Assembly (NCBI RefSeq): GCF_051912485.1
Contig: NZ_CP196822.1
Span: 3,224,001 to 3,288,000 of the forward strand
Direction of reading: 5' to 3'
Source: Nitrobacter sp051912485
GTDB lineage: Bacteria > Pseudomonadota > Alphaproteobacteria > Rhizobiales > Xanthobacteraceae
Length of the DNA stretch: 64,000 bases
The notes under the pieces are model-generated. The model did not search any database, was not told the DNA's origin, and saw only the letters and a list, made by a program, of their open reading frames with translations. Of this stretch, positions 41,124 through 49,915 are shown piece after piece (positions within the stretch are counted from its first letter, which is position 1; each line of letters begins with the position of its first letter). Both the position numbers and the translations under genes were made by a program.

Positions 41124-43664
41124 TCAGGTCCCGCGCGGCTTGACCCGCCGCGTCGGCAGCGCACTCGCCGGATCTTCCGGCCAGGGATGTCGGGGATAGC
41201 GCCCGCGCAGGTCGGAGCGGACGGCGGCATAGCTGCCCTGCCAGAAGCCCGGCAGGTCGCGCGTCACCTGCACCGGGCGATGCGCCGGCGACAGTAATTC
41301 CAGAACCAGCGGCACCTTGCCTTGCGCAATCGACGGATGCGCCGTCAGGCCGAACAGTTCCTGCAATCGGACGGCGATCGTCGGCCCCTGCTCGGCTTCA
41401 TAATCGATCGCCAGCATCGTCCCGGTCGGCGCCTCGAAATGCGTGGGCGCCTCGCGCTCCAGCCGCGCGCGCAAATTCCACGGCAGCAGCGCCATCAGTG
41501 CATCCGACAGATCGCCGGCGGAAAAATCCTTCAACGAGGCCTTGTCTGATAGAGTCGGCACCAGCCAGGTTTCGATTTCGGCTGCAAGTCCTTTCTCGGA
41601 GAGATCAGGCCACTCCTCGCCCTCAGCCGCGCGCAGGAACATCACCCGGTCGCGCCACTGCTTCAGCGGTTTCGACCACGGCAAGCGGTCCTGTCCCGCA
41701 CCCATCAGGCCTTCCGCGAAGATGCGCGCCGTCGCCATCGATGGGACGACCGCCAGCGGCGTCTCAGAAAGTGTGATCGCATGCAGCCGTTTCCGGCGCC
41801 GCGCCCGCAACGCCATCGCCGCGCGGTCGAACGTGACCTCGTCGCCGGTCTCGATTTGATCCGCGAAGCGCAATTCGATGTCCGTCTGTGTGATCGGCGC
41901 GGCCAGCAGAATGCGGCCGTTGGCTGCAGTACCGGTCAGTTCAGCAACCGCGATAAAGGGCGCCCGCGCCAGCGCGGAGGCCTGATCGACCGACGCGCCG
42001 CGGCCGTTGGCGAGCACGAACGACCCGTTGCCGCGATTGCGCGCAACGCGATCCGGGAAGGCGAGAGCCAGCATCGTGCCGGTGGAGAGCCCCTCACCCC
42101 GCTCGACGCCTTGCGTCTCGCGACCCTCTCCCCGCATTGCGGGGAGAGGGTGCCGAGCCCTTGGCGAGGCGGGTGAGGGGCCACTGTCTACCTGCGACGC
42201 CCACCGCTCCGCGAGTTGCCTTGCGCTGGCGGCGCGAGGCGAGCGGTCGCGGCGGAAAGTGTCGAGCCGCGCGTCCAGATCGACGCTATCGCCGCCGAGG
42301 CCACGCTCCGTCAGCACCGCCGCGATGTCGGCGGCCTCACGACCTGCGCCAAGTCGATGCGAATCCACGATCATGCGCGCAAGCCGTGGCGGCAATGCCA
42401 GCGCACGCAGACTCTTGCCTTCGTCGGTGATACGGCCATCGGCGTCGAGAGCGCCAAGCTCGTGCAACAGATTGCGCGCCTCGTTCAATGCAGGCGCAGG
42501 CGGAGAATCGAGAAACGTCAGCGTATTGGGGTCGCTGACACCCCACTGCGCGAGATCGAGCACAAGCGTCGACAGATCGGCGCTGAGAATTTCAGGTTGC
42601 GTGTAGGCCGGCAGCGACGCCGTTTGCGGCTCGTCCCACAGCCGATAGCACACGCCGGGCTCGGTGCGGCCGGCGCGGCCGCGGCGCTGGTCCACCGCGG
42701 CGCGCGAGGCGCGGATCGTCTCAAGCCGCGTCAGGCCGATGTCCGGCTCATAGCGCGGCACCCGCGCCATGCCGGAATCCACCACGATGCGCACGCCCTC
42801 GATGGTCAGCGAGGTCTCCGCGATCGAGGTCGCCAGCACCACCTTGCGATGTCCTTTCGGGGCCGGTGCGATGGCGCGGTCCTGTACGGCGGCGTCGAGC
42901 GCACCGAACAGCGGCACGATCTCGATGGATGCATCGTGAACCCGTTCAGCGAGCATATTTTGCGTGCGGCGGATTTCGGCCGCGCCCGGCAGGAACGCCA
43001 GCACGGAACCTGCATCGGCGCGCAGCGCCTTCGCGATCGCTTCAGCCATCTGCCGCTCCAACGGCGCATCCGCCTTGCGGCCGAGATAGCGCGTCTCGAC
43101 CGGGAAGGCGCGGCCCGCGCTTGCGATCACGGGCGCGCCGCCGAGACGTTTTGCGATCCGCGCGCCGTCGATGGTCGCGGACATCACGAGGATGCGCAAA
43201 TCCTCCCGCAAGCCGATCTGAACGTCGCGCGCCAGCGCCAGCCCCAGGTCGGCGTCGAGCGAGCGTTCGTGAAACTCGTCGAAAAGCACCGCGGCGACGC
43301 CTGTCAGTTCAGGATCGTCGAGAATCTGTCGCGAGAAGATTCCTTCGGTGACGACTTCGATTCGGGTCGCACGCGAGACTTTTGAACCAAACCGCACGCG
43401 GTAGCCCACGGTCTCGCCGGCGCGCTCGCCCAACGTCTGCGCCATTCGCTCGGCGCTGGCGCGCGCCGCGATCCGGCGCGGCTCCAGCACGATAATCTTT
43501 TTGCCCGTAACCCAGGGCGCATCAAGTAGTGCCAGCGGCACCCGCGTCGTCTTGCCGGCGCCGGGTGGCGCCACTAGCACCGCCGTATCGCCCGCGCCAA
43601 GCGTCCGCCTGAGCTCATCGAGCACGGCGTCGATTGGAAGCGGTGTGGCAAACGTTTTCGTCAA
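41124..43664 (-). CDS. hrpB: ATP-dependent helicase HrpB
   Basis: An 846-residue DEAH/DEFH-box helicase. Walker A is APPGAGKTTRVPLALL, box II is VLFDEFHERSLDADLGL, motif VI-like QRRGRAGRTEPGVCYRLW, and the HrpB-specific C-terminal domain ends in PAHRPVQVTRDLPGFWQGSY. Biological role is unclear; related HrpA affects mRNA and ribosomes. Around residues 494-525 an insertion (WASQVDSGPSPASPRARH... up to ...RGEGLSTGTMLALAFPD) is encoded by palindromic repeat DNA at 42089-42182; the frame is kept. Confidence 0.93.
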   Translation of the reverse strand: MTKTFATPLPIDAVLDELRRTLGAGDTAVLVAPPGAGKTTRVPLALLDAPWVTGKKIIVLEPRRIAARASAERMAQTLGERAGETVGYRVRFGSKVSRATRIEVVTEGIFSRQILDDPELTGVAAVLFDEFHERSLDADLGLALARDVQIGLREDLRILVMSATIDGARIAKRLGGAPVIASAGRAFPVETRYLGRKADAPLERQMAEAIAKALRADAGSVLAFLPGAAEIRRTQNMLAERVHDASIEIVPLFGALDAAVQDRAIAPAPKGHRKVVLATSIAETSLTIEGVRIVVDSGMARVPRYEPDIGLTRLETIRASRAAVDQRRGRAGRTEPGVCYRLWDEPQTASLPAYTQPEILSADLSTLVLDLAQWGVSDPNTLTFLDSPPAPALNEARNLLHELGALDADGRITDEGKSLRALALPPRLARMIVDSHRLGAGREAADIAAVLTERGLGGDSVDLDARLDTFRRDRSPRAASARQLAERWASQVDSGPSPASPRARHPLPAMRGEGRETQGVERGEGLSTGTMLALAFPDRVARNRGNGSFVLANGRGASVDQASALARAPFIAVAELTGTAANGRILLAAPITQTDIELRFADQIETGDEVTFDRAAMALRARRRKRLHAITLSETPLAVVPSMATARIFAEGLMGAGQDRLPWSKPLKQWRDRVMFLRAAEGEEWPDLSEKGLAAEIETWLVPTLSDKASLKDFSAGDLSDALMALLPWNLRARLEREAPTHFEAPTGTMLAIDYEAEQGPTIAVRLQELFGLTAHPSIAQGKVPLVLELLSPAHRPVQVTRDLPGFWQGSYAAVRSDLRGRYPRHPWPEDPASALPTRRVKPRGT
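42089..42182. repeat. Palindromic repeat element inside hrpB (CCCTCACCC type)
   Basis: About 94 bp with inverted termini GCCCCTCACCC / GGGTGAGGGGCC and an inner hairpin CCCTCTCCCCGC-ATT-GCGGGGAGAGGG. It interrupts the conserved helicase sequence without breaking the frame. Confidence 0.85.
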
Positions 43665-43712
43665 GGGACAGTCCGGAGCGCGGCATGGTTAACGGGGCGC
43701 CGCCCGCTCTTA

Positions 43713-43761
43713 GAGCATGATCCCGAAAAGTGGAAACCGGTTTTCGGACAAGATCATGCTC
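43713..43761. repeat. Palindromic element GAGCATGATC / GATCATGCTC, copy 1
   Basis: A 49-bp hairpin with inner arms CCGAAAA/TTTTCGG. It starts next to TTAG (43710). The copy at 56606-56655 is the same family in opposite orientation. Confidence 0.8.
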
Positions 43762-43777
43762 AATCAAAAGGATTAAG

Positions 43778-43814
43778 GCTGGGTCTGGTTCAACACAGTT
43801 GAACCAGACCCAGC
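43778..43814. repeat. Perfect 17-bp hairpin
   Basis: GCTGGGTCTGGTTCAAC, loop ACA, and the exact reverse complement. It lies between the divergent hrpB and acyltransferase genes. No T run follows on either strand, so it is not a normal intrinsic terminator. Confidence 0.85.
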
Positions 43815-43952
43815 GCACCGCCCCCACCCGTGCAAAGCGATACCTCGACCCGATCACGATCCCCTGAAACCCGGCACATTATTTGATTGGGGAAAGGAGA
43901 ATGAAACTGATCCTCCTCTAAACGCGTCCTATCGCGCCGAAAAGAGACACCG

Positions 43953-44999
43953 ATGACCGGAAACGGCACAGCCACGCTGAAGAACGAACGAGTCGACTGG
44001 GTCGACTATGCCAAAGGTATCTGCATCATCATGGTTGTGATGATGCACTCGGTGCTGGGCGTCGAGGCCGCAGCCGGACAAACCGGCTTCATGCACCTCG
44101 TGGTCGCCTTCGCGAAGCCGTTCCGGATGCCGGACTTCTTCCTGATTTCGGGCCTGTTCCTGTCTGTCGTCATCAATCGCGACTGGCGCACCTACCTCGA
44201 CCGCAAGGTGGTGCACTTTGCGTATTTCTACGTGCTGTGGGTGACGATCCAGTTCGGCTTCAAGGCGCCGTCGTTCGCCGCCGAAGTGGGCTGGCCGGGC
44301 GTCGCCCGTCTTTACCTGATGTCCTTCATCGACCCGTTCGGCACGTTGTGGTTCATCTATCTGCTGCCGGTGTTCTTCGTGGTCATCAAGGCCACACGCA
44401 ACGTCTCGCCATGGGCGATCTGGGGCGCTGCCGCGGCGCTCGAGATGGCGCATGTCTCAACTGGCTGGACGCTGATCGACGAATTCGCTGCCCGTCTCGT
44501 CTACATCTATTCCGGCTACCTGTTCGCAAGCCATGTGTTTGCCCTGTCGAACCGTGCCCGCGCCTATCCGGCGCTTGCACTCGCCGGACTGGCGCTGTGG
44601 GCGGTCACCAACGCCGGCCTCGTCTACACCGGCGCCAGCGAATGGCCGATCGTCTCGCTCGCACTTGGCTTGGCCGGCGCCTGCGCCATCATCATCATGG
44701 GCACGTTGCTGGCAAAAATGCACTGGCTGAGCTTCGTGCGCTATTGCGGCGAGCATTCCATCGTCATCTATCTCGCCTTTTTCCTGCCGATGGCAATCAC
44801 CCGCACAGTGCTACTGAAGGTAGGCGTCATCCAGGACATCGGTCTAGTGTCGCTGATCGTCACCATCGTCGGCGTGATCGGCGCGGTGCTGATCTGGTGG
44901 GCCTGCCGCAACACGCGGGCGAATTTCCTGTTCGAGCGTCCCGACGCGTTCTGGATCGCGCCTAAGAAACGCACGGCCACGCTTCAGGCGGCCGAGTAA
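43953..44999 (+). CDS. Membrane acyltransferase (acyltransferase 3 family)
   Basis: A 348-residue integral membrane protein with about ten transmembrane helices. The N-terminal helix has the family pattern WVDYAKGICIIMVVMMHSVLG, with the conserved catalytic-type His in MMHS, followed by PFRMPDFFLISGLFLSVV. Such enzymes acetylate or succinylate exported sugars and lipids, or other cell-surface molecules; the target here is unknown. Confidence 0.9.
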   Translation: MTGNGTATLKNERVDWVDYAKGICIIMVVMMHSVLGVEAAAGQTGFMHLVVAFAKPFRMPDFFLISGLFLSVVINRDWRTYLDRKVVHFAYFYVLWVTIQFGFKAPSFAAEVGWPGVARLYLMSFIDPFGTLWFIYLLPVFFVVIKATRNVSPWAIWGAAAALEMAHVSTGWTLIDEFAARLVYIYSGYLFASHVFALSNRARAYPALALAGLALWAVTNAGLVYTGASEWPIVSLALGLAGACAIIIMGTLLAKMHWLSFVRYCGEHSIVIYLAFFLPMAITRTVLLKVGVIQDIGLVSLIVTIVGVIGAVLIWWACRNTRANFLFERPDAFWIAPKKRTATLQAAE

Positions 45000-45083
45000 G
45001 GCAACACGGTCGCCGCACCCAAAGACGTCATCTCCGCGAAAGCGGGGGCTGTCTTTCGCCGCAAAAATCCTTAAGTTGCGGCC

Positions 45084-48000
45084 ATGCCAAAAAAGCCGGT
45101 CACCAAACCCGCCGTTGCGGAACCCGCCACAGCCAACACCACCCCCGCGAAGGCTCCTGCGGCGATAGCGGCAGCGGGTACCGGCATGCAGGGCAAGCAC
45201 GTCTTTCTGGTCGACGGCTCCTCCTACATCTTCCGCGCCTATCACGCGCTGCCGCCGTTGAACCGCAAGTCGGACGGACTGCAGGTCAACGCCGTGCTCG
45301 GCTTCTGCAACATGCTGTGGAAGCTGCTGCGCGACATGCCAAAGGGCGACAAGCCGACGCACCTCGCGATCATCTTCGACAAATCCGAGGTGACGTTCCG
45401 CAACAAGCTTTATCCCGACTACAAGGCGCATCGGCCGCCCGCGCCCGACGACCTGATTCCGCAATTCGCGCTGATCCGTGAAGCCGTGAAGGCATTCGAT
45501 CTGCCCTGCATCGAGCAGGGCGGGTTTGAAGCCGACGACCTGATCGCGACCTATGTGCGCGAGGCCTGCGCGCGCGGCGCAACCGCGACCATCGTGTCCT
45601 CGGATAAAGACCTGATGCAGCTCGTCACCGACTGCGTCACCATGTTCGACACCATGAAGGACCGACGGCTCGGCATCCCCGAGGTGATCGAGAAATTCGG
45701 CGTGCCGCCCGAAAAAGTCGTCGAGGTGCAGGCGCTGGCCGGCGACAGCGTGGACAACGTGCCGGGCGTACCCGGCATCGGCGTCAAGACCGCAGCTCAG
45801 CTCATCAACGAATACGGCGACCTCGAAACGCTGCTGGCGCGCGCCGGCGAGATCAAGCAGCCGAAGCGACGCGAGGCGCTGATCGAGAATGCCGAGAAAG
45901 CCCGTATCTCGCGTCAGCTGGTGCTGCTCGACGACAAGGTCGCGCTTGACGTGCCGCTCGACGAGCTTGCGGTGCAGGAGCCCGACGCGCGCAAGCTGAT
46001 TGCATTCCTGAAGGCGATGGAATTCACGACGCTGACCAAGCGCGTCGCGGACTATTCCGAGATCAACGCGTCCGAGGTCGAGCCGGACGGGAAAAACGCC
46101 AGCGGAACCTCTTCGGCAGCGGCCAAAGCGTCTTCAGGTACGCTTACCGGAGACCTGTTCGGCCATGGCAGCGACGCGAATGTCGTTCCTGCCCGCAAAG
46201 CGACAACGGCAGGTGACACGCAGATCAAAACACCGGCGGCCCTCGCCGCGATCCGCCTTGAAGCGGTGCGCAGGCTACCGGTCGATCGCGCAAAATATGA
46301 GACCATCCGCACGCTCGACCGGCTGCGGGACTGGATCGCTCGCATCGAGAATCACGGCAGCTTCGTCGTCGAGGCGCTGGCGCCGACCATCGATCCGATG
46401 CAGGCGGAATTGTCGGGCATCGCGCTGGCACTCGCGCCGAACGACGCATGCTATATTCCGCTCAGCCACAAGCAGGCCGGCGACAGCGCAGGCCTGTTCG
46501 CCGCCGGCCTTGCGCCCGATCAGATCGCGATCCGTGACGCGCTGAAGCTCTTGAAGCCGCTCCTCGAATCCGGCGGCCACCTGAAGGTTGGCTTCAACGT
46601 CAAGTTTACCGCCGTGCTGCTGGCCCAGCACGACATCGTCATGCAGAACCACGATGACGTCGAGCTGATCTCCTACGCGCTCGATGCCGGACGCGGCGCC
46701 CACGATCTGGAATCGCTGGCGCAGCGCTGGCTGGGCCATGCCAGCTTGAGCTACGGCGAACTGATCGGCAGCGGAAGGAATAAGCTTGCCTTCGATCAGG
46801 TAACGATCGATCGCGCCACGGCTTACGCCGCGGAATACGCCGACCTTTCCTTGCGGCTCTGGCAGGTGTTGAAACCGCGGCTAGTCGCCGAGCGCATGAA
46901 TGCGGTTTACGAGACGCTGGAACGGCCGATGATCGCGACGCTGGCGCGGATGGAGCGGCGCGGCATCACCATCGACCGTCAGGTGCTATCGCGCCTCTCA
47001 GGCGAATTCGCGCAGACCGCGGCGCGGCTGGAGGCCGAAATCCAGCAGCTTGCCGGCGAGCCGATCAATGTCGGCAGCCCGAAGCAGATCGGCGACATCA
47101 TGTTCGGCAAAATGGGCTTGCCCGGCGGCAGCAAGACCAAGACCGGCGCATGGTCGACCTCGGCGCAGATCCTCGACGAGCTCGCCGAGCAGGGCCACGA
47201 TTTCCCGCGCAAGATTCTCGACTGGCGACAGGTCTCGAAGCTGAAATCGACCTATACCGACGCGCTGCCGGAATACGTCAATCCGCAGACCAAGCGTGTG
47301 CACACGACCTATGCGCTCGCCGCTACCACCACGGGGCGGCTGTCGTCGAACGAGCCGAACCTGCAGAACATCCCCGTGCGCAACGAAGAAGGGCGAAAAA
47401 TCCGCCGCGCCTTCATTGCGACGCCGGGTCACAAGCTGGTTTCCGCCGACTACTCCCAGATCGAACTGCGGCTTCTCGCCGAGATCGCCGACATCCCGGT
47501 GCTGAAGCAGGCGTTTCGCGACGGGCTCGACATCCACGCCATGACCGCATCGGAAATGTTCGGCGTGCCGGTCAAGGGAATGCCCGGCGAAATCCGCCGC
47601 CGCGCCAAGGCCATCAACTTCGGCATCATCTATGGCATCTCGGCGTTCGGCCTCGCCAACCAGCTCGGCATCCCTCGCGAGGAGGCGGCGGCCTACATCA
47701 AGAAGTACTTCGAGCGCTTTCCCGGCATACGCGCCTACATGGATGGGACGCGCGACTTCTGCCGCGAGCACGGCTATGTCACCACGCTGTTCGGGCGCAA
47801 ATGCCACTACCCCGACATCAAGTCGCCGAACCCATCGCATCGCGCCTTCAACGAGCGCGCTGCGATCAATGCGCGCCTGCAAGGGTCCGCCGCCGACATC
47901 ATCCGCCGCGCCATGGCGCAGATGGACGATGCGCTGGCGGCGAAGAAGCTGTCCGCGCGGATGCTGCTGCAGGTCCATGACGAACTGATCTTTGAAGTGC

Positions 48001-48134
48001 CCGACGACGAGGTGGCCGCGACGCTCCCGGTCGTGCAGCATGTGATGCAGGACGCGCCGTTCCCGGCGGTGTTGCTCTCGGTACCGTTGCAGGTCGACGC
48101 CCGCGCCGCCGACAACTGGGACGAGGCGCATTAG
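45084..48134 (+). CDS. polA: DNA polymerase I
   Basis: A 1016-residue repair polymerase. A Lys/Ala/Pro-rich extension of ~35 residues precedes the 5'-3' exonuclease domain (VFLVDGSSYIFRAYHALPPL; LVTDCVTMFDTMKDRR; GDSVDNVPGVPGIG). The middle 3'-5' exonuclease domain is there in length, but its catalytic acids are not: the ExoI position reads FVVEALAPTID (E430, L432) instead of DxE, and the ExoII position reads NVKFT (T509) instead of NxxxD. Polymerase motifs A (SADYSQIELRLLAEI), B (RRRAKAINFGIIYG) and C (LLQVHDELIFEVP) are intact. The enzyme should polymerise and remove primers but probably not proofread. Confidence 0.95.
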   Translation: MPKKPVTKPAVAEPATANTTPAKAPAAIAAAGTGMQGKHVFLVDGSSYIFRAYHALPPLNRKSDGLQVNAVLGFCNMLWKLLRDMPKGDKPTHLAIIFDKSEVTFRNKLYPDYKAHRPPAPDDLIPQFALIREAVKAFDLPCIEQGGFEADDLIATYVREACARGATATIVSSDKDLMQLVTDCVTMFDTMKDRRLGIPEVIEKFGVPPEKVVEVQALAGDSVDNVPGVPGIGVKTAAQLINEYGDLETLLARAGEIKQPKRREALIENAEKARISRQLVLLDDKVALDVPLDELAVQEPDARKLIAFLKAMEFTTLTKRVADYSEINASEVEPDGKNASGTSSAAAKASSGTLTGDLFGHGSDANVVPARKATTAGDTQIKTPAALAAIRLEAVRRLPVDRAKYETIRTLDRLRDWIARIENHGSFVVEALAPTIDPMQAELSGIALALAPNDACYIPLSHKQAGDSAGLFAAGLAPDQIAIRDALKLLKPLLESGGHLKVGFNVKFTAVLLAQHDIVMQNHDDVELISYALDAGRGAHDLESLAQRWLGHASLSYGELIGSGRNKLAFDQVTIDRATAYAAEYADLSLRLWQVLKPRLVAERMNAVYETLERPMIATLARMERRGITIDRQVLSRLSGEFAQTAARLEAEIQQLAGEPINVGSPKQIGDIMFGKMGLPGGSKTKTGAWSTSAQILDELAEQGHDFPRKILDWRQVSKLKSTYTDALPEYVNPQTKRVHTTYALAATTTGRLSSNEPNLQNIPVRNEEGRKIRRAFIATPGHKLVSADYSQIELRLLAEIADIPVLKQAFRDGLDIHAMTASEMFGVPVKGMPGEIRRRAKAINFGIIYGISAFGLANQLGIPREEAAAYIKKYFERFPGIRAYMDGTRDFCREHGYVTTLFGRKCHYPDIKSPNPSHRAFNERAAINARLQGSAADIIRRAMAQMDDALAAKKLSARMLLQVHDELIFEVPDDEVAATLPVVQHVMQDAPFPAVLLSVPLQVDARAADNWDEAH

Positions 48135-48155
48135 ACCATGCTGACGGCCTGACCA

Positions 48156-48791
48156 ATGGGCAGCGTCCTCACCGGCCCGCTCGCCGCCTTCGCGCTGACC
48201 TCGCTCGTCATCGAGATGACGCCGGGGCCGAACATGGCATATCTCGCCGCGCTCTCGCTGTCGCAAGGCATCCGCGCCGGCCTCGCCGCCGTTGTCGGCG
48301 TCGCGCTCGGCCTCTCCGTTTATGGCTTTGTGGCGGCGCTCGGTCTCAGCGCGGTGATCGACAAGTCGCCGCTGCTCTACGAAGTGCTGCGTTGGGGCGG
48401 CGTCGTTTATCTGCTGTGGCTCGCCTGGGAGGCCTGGGCGAGCGAGGCGGAGACCACCCCCGAAAAAGCCGGCGATCCCGACGCCCGCCCCGCGCTGGCG
48501 TTCCGCCGCGGCCTCATCACCAATCTGCTCAATCCCAAGGCGGCGGTGTTCTATGTCGCGGTGCTGCCGGATTTCATCCAGCTCGGCAAAGGATCGGTCG
48601 CGATGCAGACGCTTGCGCTGTCGGCGCTCTATGTCGGCATCGCCACGCTGGTCCACCTCGTCATCGTGCTGCTCGCCTCGCGCCTGCAAAACGTGGTCCA
48701 AACGCCGGACAAGCGCAGGACCATCCGGCGCGTGCTGGCGGTGGCGCTTGCTGCCATAGCTATCTGGTTCGCCTTCAGCACCGCCCGCTGA
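48156..48791 (+). CDS. LysE family amino acid exporter
   Basis: A 211-residue membrane protein with about six helices. The N-terminal signature LVIEMTPGPNMAYLAALSLS and the loop GLITNLLNPKAAVFYVAVLP are characteristic of LysE/RhtB translocators that export amino acids. Substrate not determined. It begins 21 bp after polA and may share its transcript. Confidence 0.9.
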   Translation: MGSVLTGPLAAFALTSLVIEMTPGPNMAYLAALSLSQGIRAGLAAVVGVALGLSVYGFVAALGLSAVIDKSPLLYEVLRWGGVVYLLWLAWEAWASEAETTPEKAGDPDARPALAFRRGLITNLLNPKAAVFYVAVLPDFIQLGKGSVAMQTLALSALYVGIATLVHLVIVLLASRLQNVVQTPDKRRTIRRVLAVALAAIAIWFAFSTAR

Positions 48792-48882
48792 TCTTGCTGC
48801 ATTGAACTGTTGATGGGCGCGCGGAAAAGTGGTTCACCCTCCCGATCATCGCTAAATTGCCGCCAACCTGTCGAGCTCGTCC

Positions 48883-49446
48883 GTGTCCCAACCCGCCTCC
48901 CGCACCCGCCTCGCCGAGATCATCCGCACACGCTCGTTCGGGCGCGGCGAAATCACGCTGGCCTCGGGCCGCAAGAGCGATTTCTACTTCAACCTGAAGC
49001 CGACCATGCTCGATCCCGAGGGCGCGGCGCTGCTCGCGGAACTGAGCTTCGAGGCGCTCAAGGATGACCGGCTCGATTATATCGGCGGCCTCGAGATGGG
49101 CGCGGTGCCGCTCGCGGGCGCCATCGCGCAGTTGTCGTGGCTGAAAAATCAGCCGATCGCCGCATTCTTCGTGCGCAAAAAGCCGAAGGAACACGGCGCG
49201 CGGCTGGCGGTGGAAGGCCTCGCCAAGGGCGAGAGCCTCACGGGCAAGCGCATCGTCATCGTCGAGGACGTCACCACCACCGGCGGCTCCGCCATCAAGG
49301 CCGTTGACTCGGTGCGCGAGGCCGGCGGCGAGATCGTGCTGGTCTTCACCATGGTGGACCGGGAGGAAGGCGCGGCAGAAACCTTCGCGCAGGCCGGCGT
49401 GCCGTTCCGGGCGTTGTTCAAGGCGAGCGAGTTCCTCAGCCCGTAG
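48883..49446 (+). CDS. pyrE: Orotate phosphoribosyltransferase
   Basis: A 187-residue enzyme that makes orotidine 5'-phosphate from orotate and PRPP in pyrimidine synthesis. The PRPP motif is KRIVIVEDVTTTGGSAIKAV; the substrate loop FVRKKPKEHG and the N-terminal LASGRKSDFYFNLKPTML are typical. It starts with GTG at 48883. The enzyme is soluble and dimeric. Confidence 0.94.
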   Translation: MSQPASRTRLAEIIRTRSFGRGEITLASGRKSDFYFNLKPTMLDPEGAALLAELSFEALKDDRLDYIGGLEMGAVPLAGAIAQLSWLKNQPIAAFFVRKKPKEHGARLAVEGLAKGESLTGKRIVIVEDVTTTGGSAIKAVDSVREAGGEIVLVFTMVDREEGAAETFAQAGVPFRALFKASEFLSP

Positions 49447-49557
49447 AAGCGTCCAGCGCCCGCCGATGACGTTCGCCGACAGGTTAATTTGTTCTGATAA
49501 TAAGATTTCTCTATCTCTGCGCATTCAAACGTCGTGGCGGCCAGGGCTGGCCTGCAT

Positions 49558-49573
49558 TGTGATCGAGGTCACA
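49558..49573 (+). promoter_or_regulatory. Perfect CRP/FNR-type palindrome (TGTGA-N6-TCACA)
   Basis: TGTGATCGAGGTCACA matches the classical cAMP receptor protein consensus exactly. It lies 77 bp upstream of the double-glycine peptide start codon, in a 203-bp gap after pyrE. A CRP-like regulator is the likely reader, but none is in the window. Confidence 0.6.
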
Positions 49574-49649
49574 ACGGCGTTATTGCGCTGCCCGTAAGCC
49601 TCTTGGGGCGGAGCGGATCGTCCCTCCGTCCCACAACAGGAGACTTGCG

Positions 49650-49832
49650 ATGAACAAGACCCGTGATGAGCAACGCGAGCTGACCATCGACGAACTTGAT
49701 CTCGTCGGCGGTGGCGATTGCGTCACGAACGAGACCACCATCGTGACCGACAAGGGAACGCTGCATCTCGGCTATACCGATTGCGGCCACGGCCCGATCC
49801 CGTTCGGCAAGTGGGTGCCCAACAGCACCTGA
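49650..49832 (+). CDS. Small peptide precursor with double-glycine leader (bacteriocin/RiPP-like)
   Basis: A 60-residue protein. Residues 11-22 (LTIDELDLVGGG) match the double-glycine leader consensus LSxxELxxIxGG exactly in spacing, with cleavage expected after G22. The predicted 38-residue core begins DCVTNETTIVTDKGTLHLG and has two cysteines (C24 and one near residue 44, in TDCGHG), many Thr/Gly, and ends in WVPNST. Double-glycine leaders are cut by C39-peptidase ABC exporters; none is in the window. An AGGAGA ribosome site precedes the ATG, a CRP-type site lies upstream and a strong terminator follows, so it is probably expressed as its own unit. It could be a bacteriocin, a signal or a secreted effector; the activity is unknown. 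Confidence 0.75.
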   Translation: MNKTRDEQRELTIDELDLVGGGDCVTNETTIVTDKGTLHLGYTDCGHGPIPFGKWVPNST

Positions 49833-49852
49833 GACTGCAACAGCCGCCTGCG

Positions 49853-49882
49853 AGCCCCGGCCTCACCGCCGGGGCTTTTTTT
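49853..49882 (+). terminator. Rho-independent terminator after the peptide gene
   Basis: A 9-bp stem AGCCCCGGC / GCCGGGGCT with a 6-base loop, directly followed by seven T. It is the clearest intrinsic terminator in the window and closes a monocistronic unit. Confidence 0.92.
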
Positions 49883-49915
49883 GCGACGCCCACCGGACGC
49901 GTCCCGTCCTCCAAC

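Noticed and set aside
43778..43814. Hairpin as rho-independent terminator
   Set aside because: No T run on either strand and it lies between divergent promoters.
46998..48701. 567-residue open frame antisense to polA and the LysE gene
   Set aside because: Shadow frame crossing two real genes; no recognisable domain.
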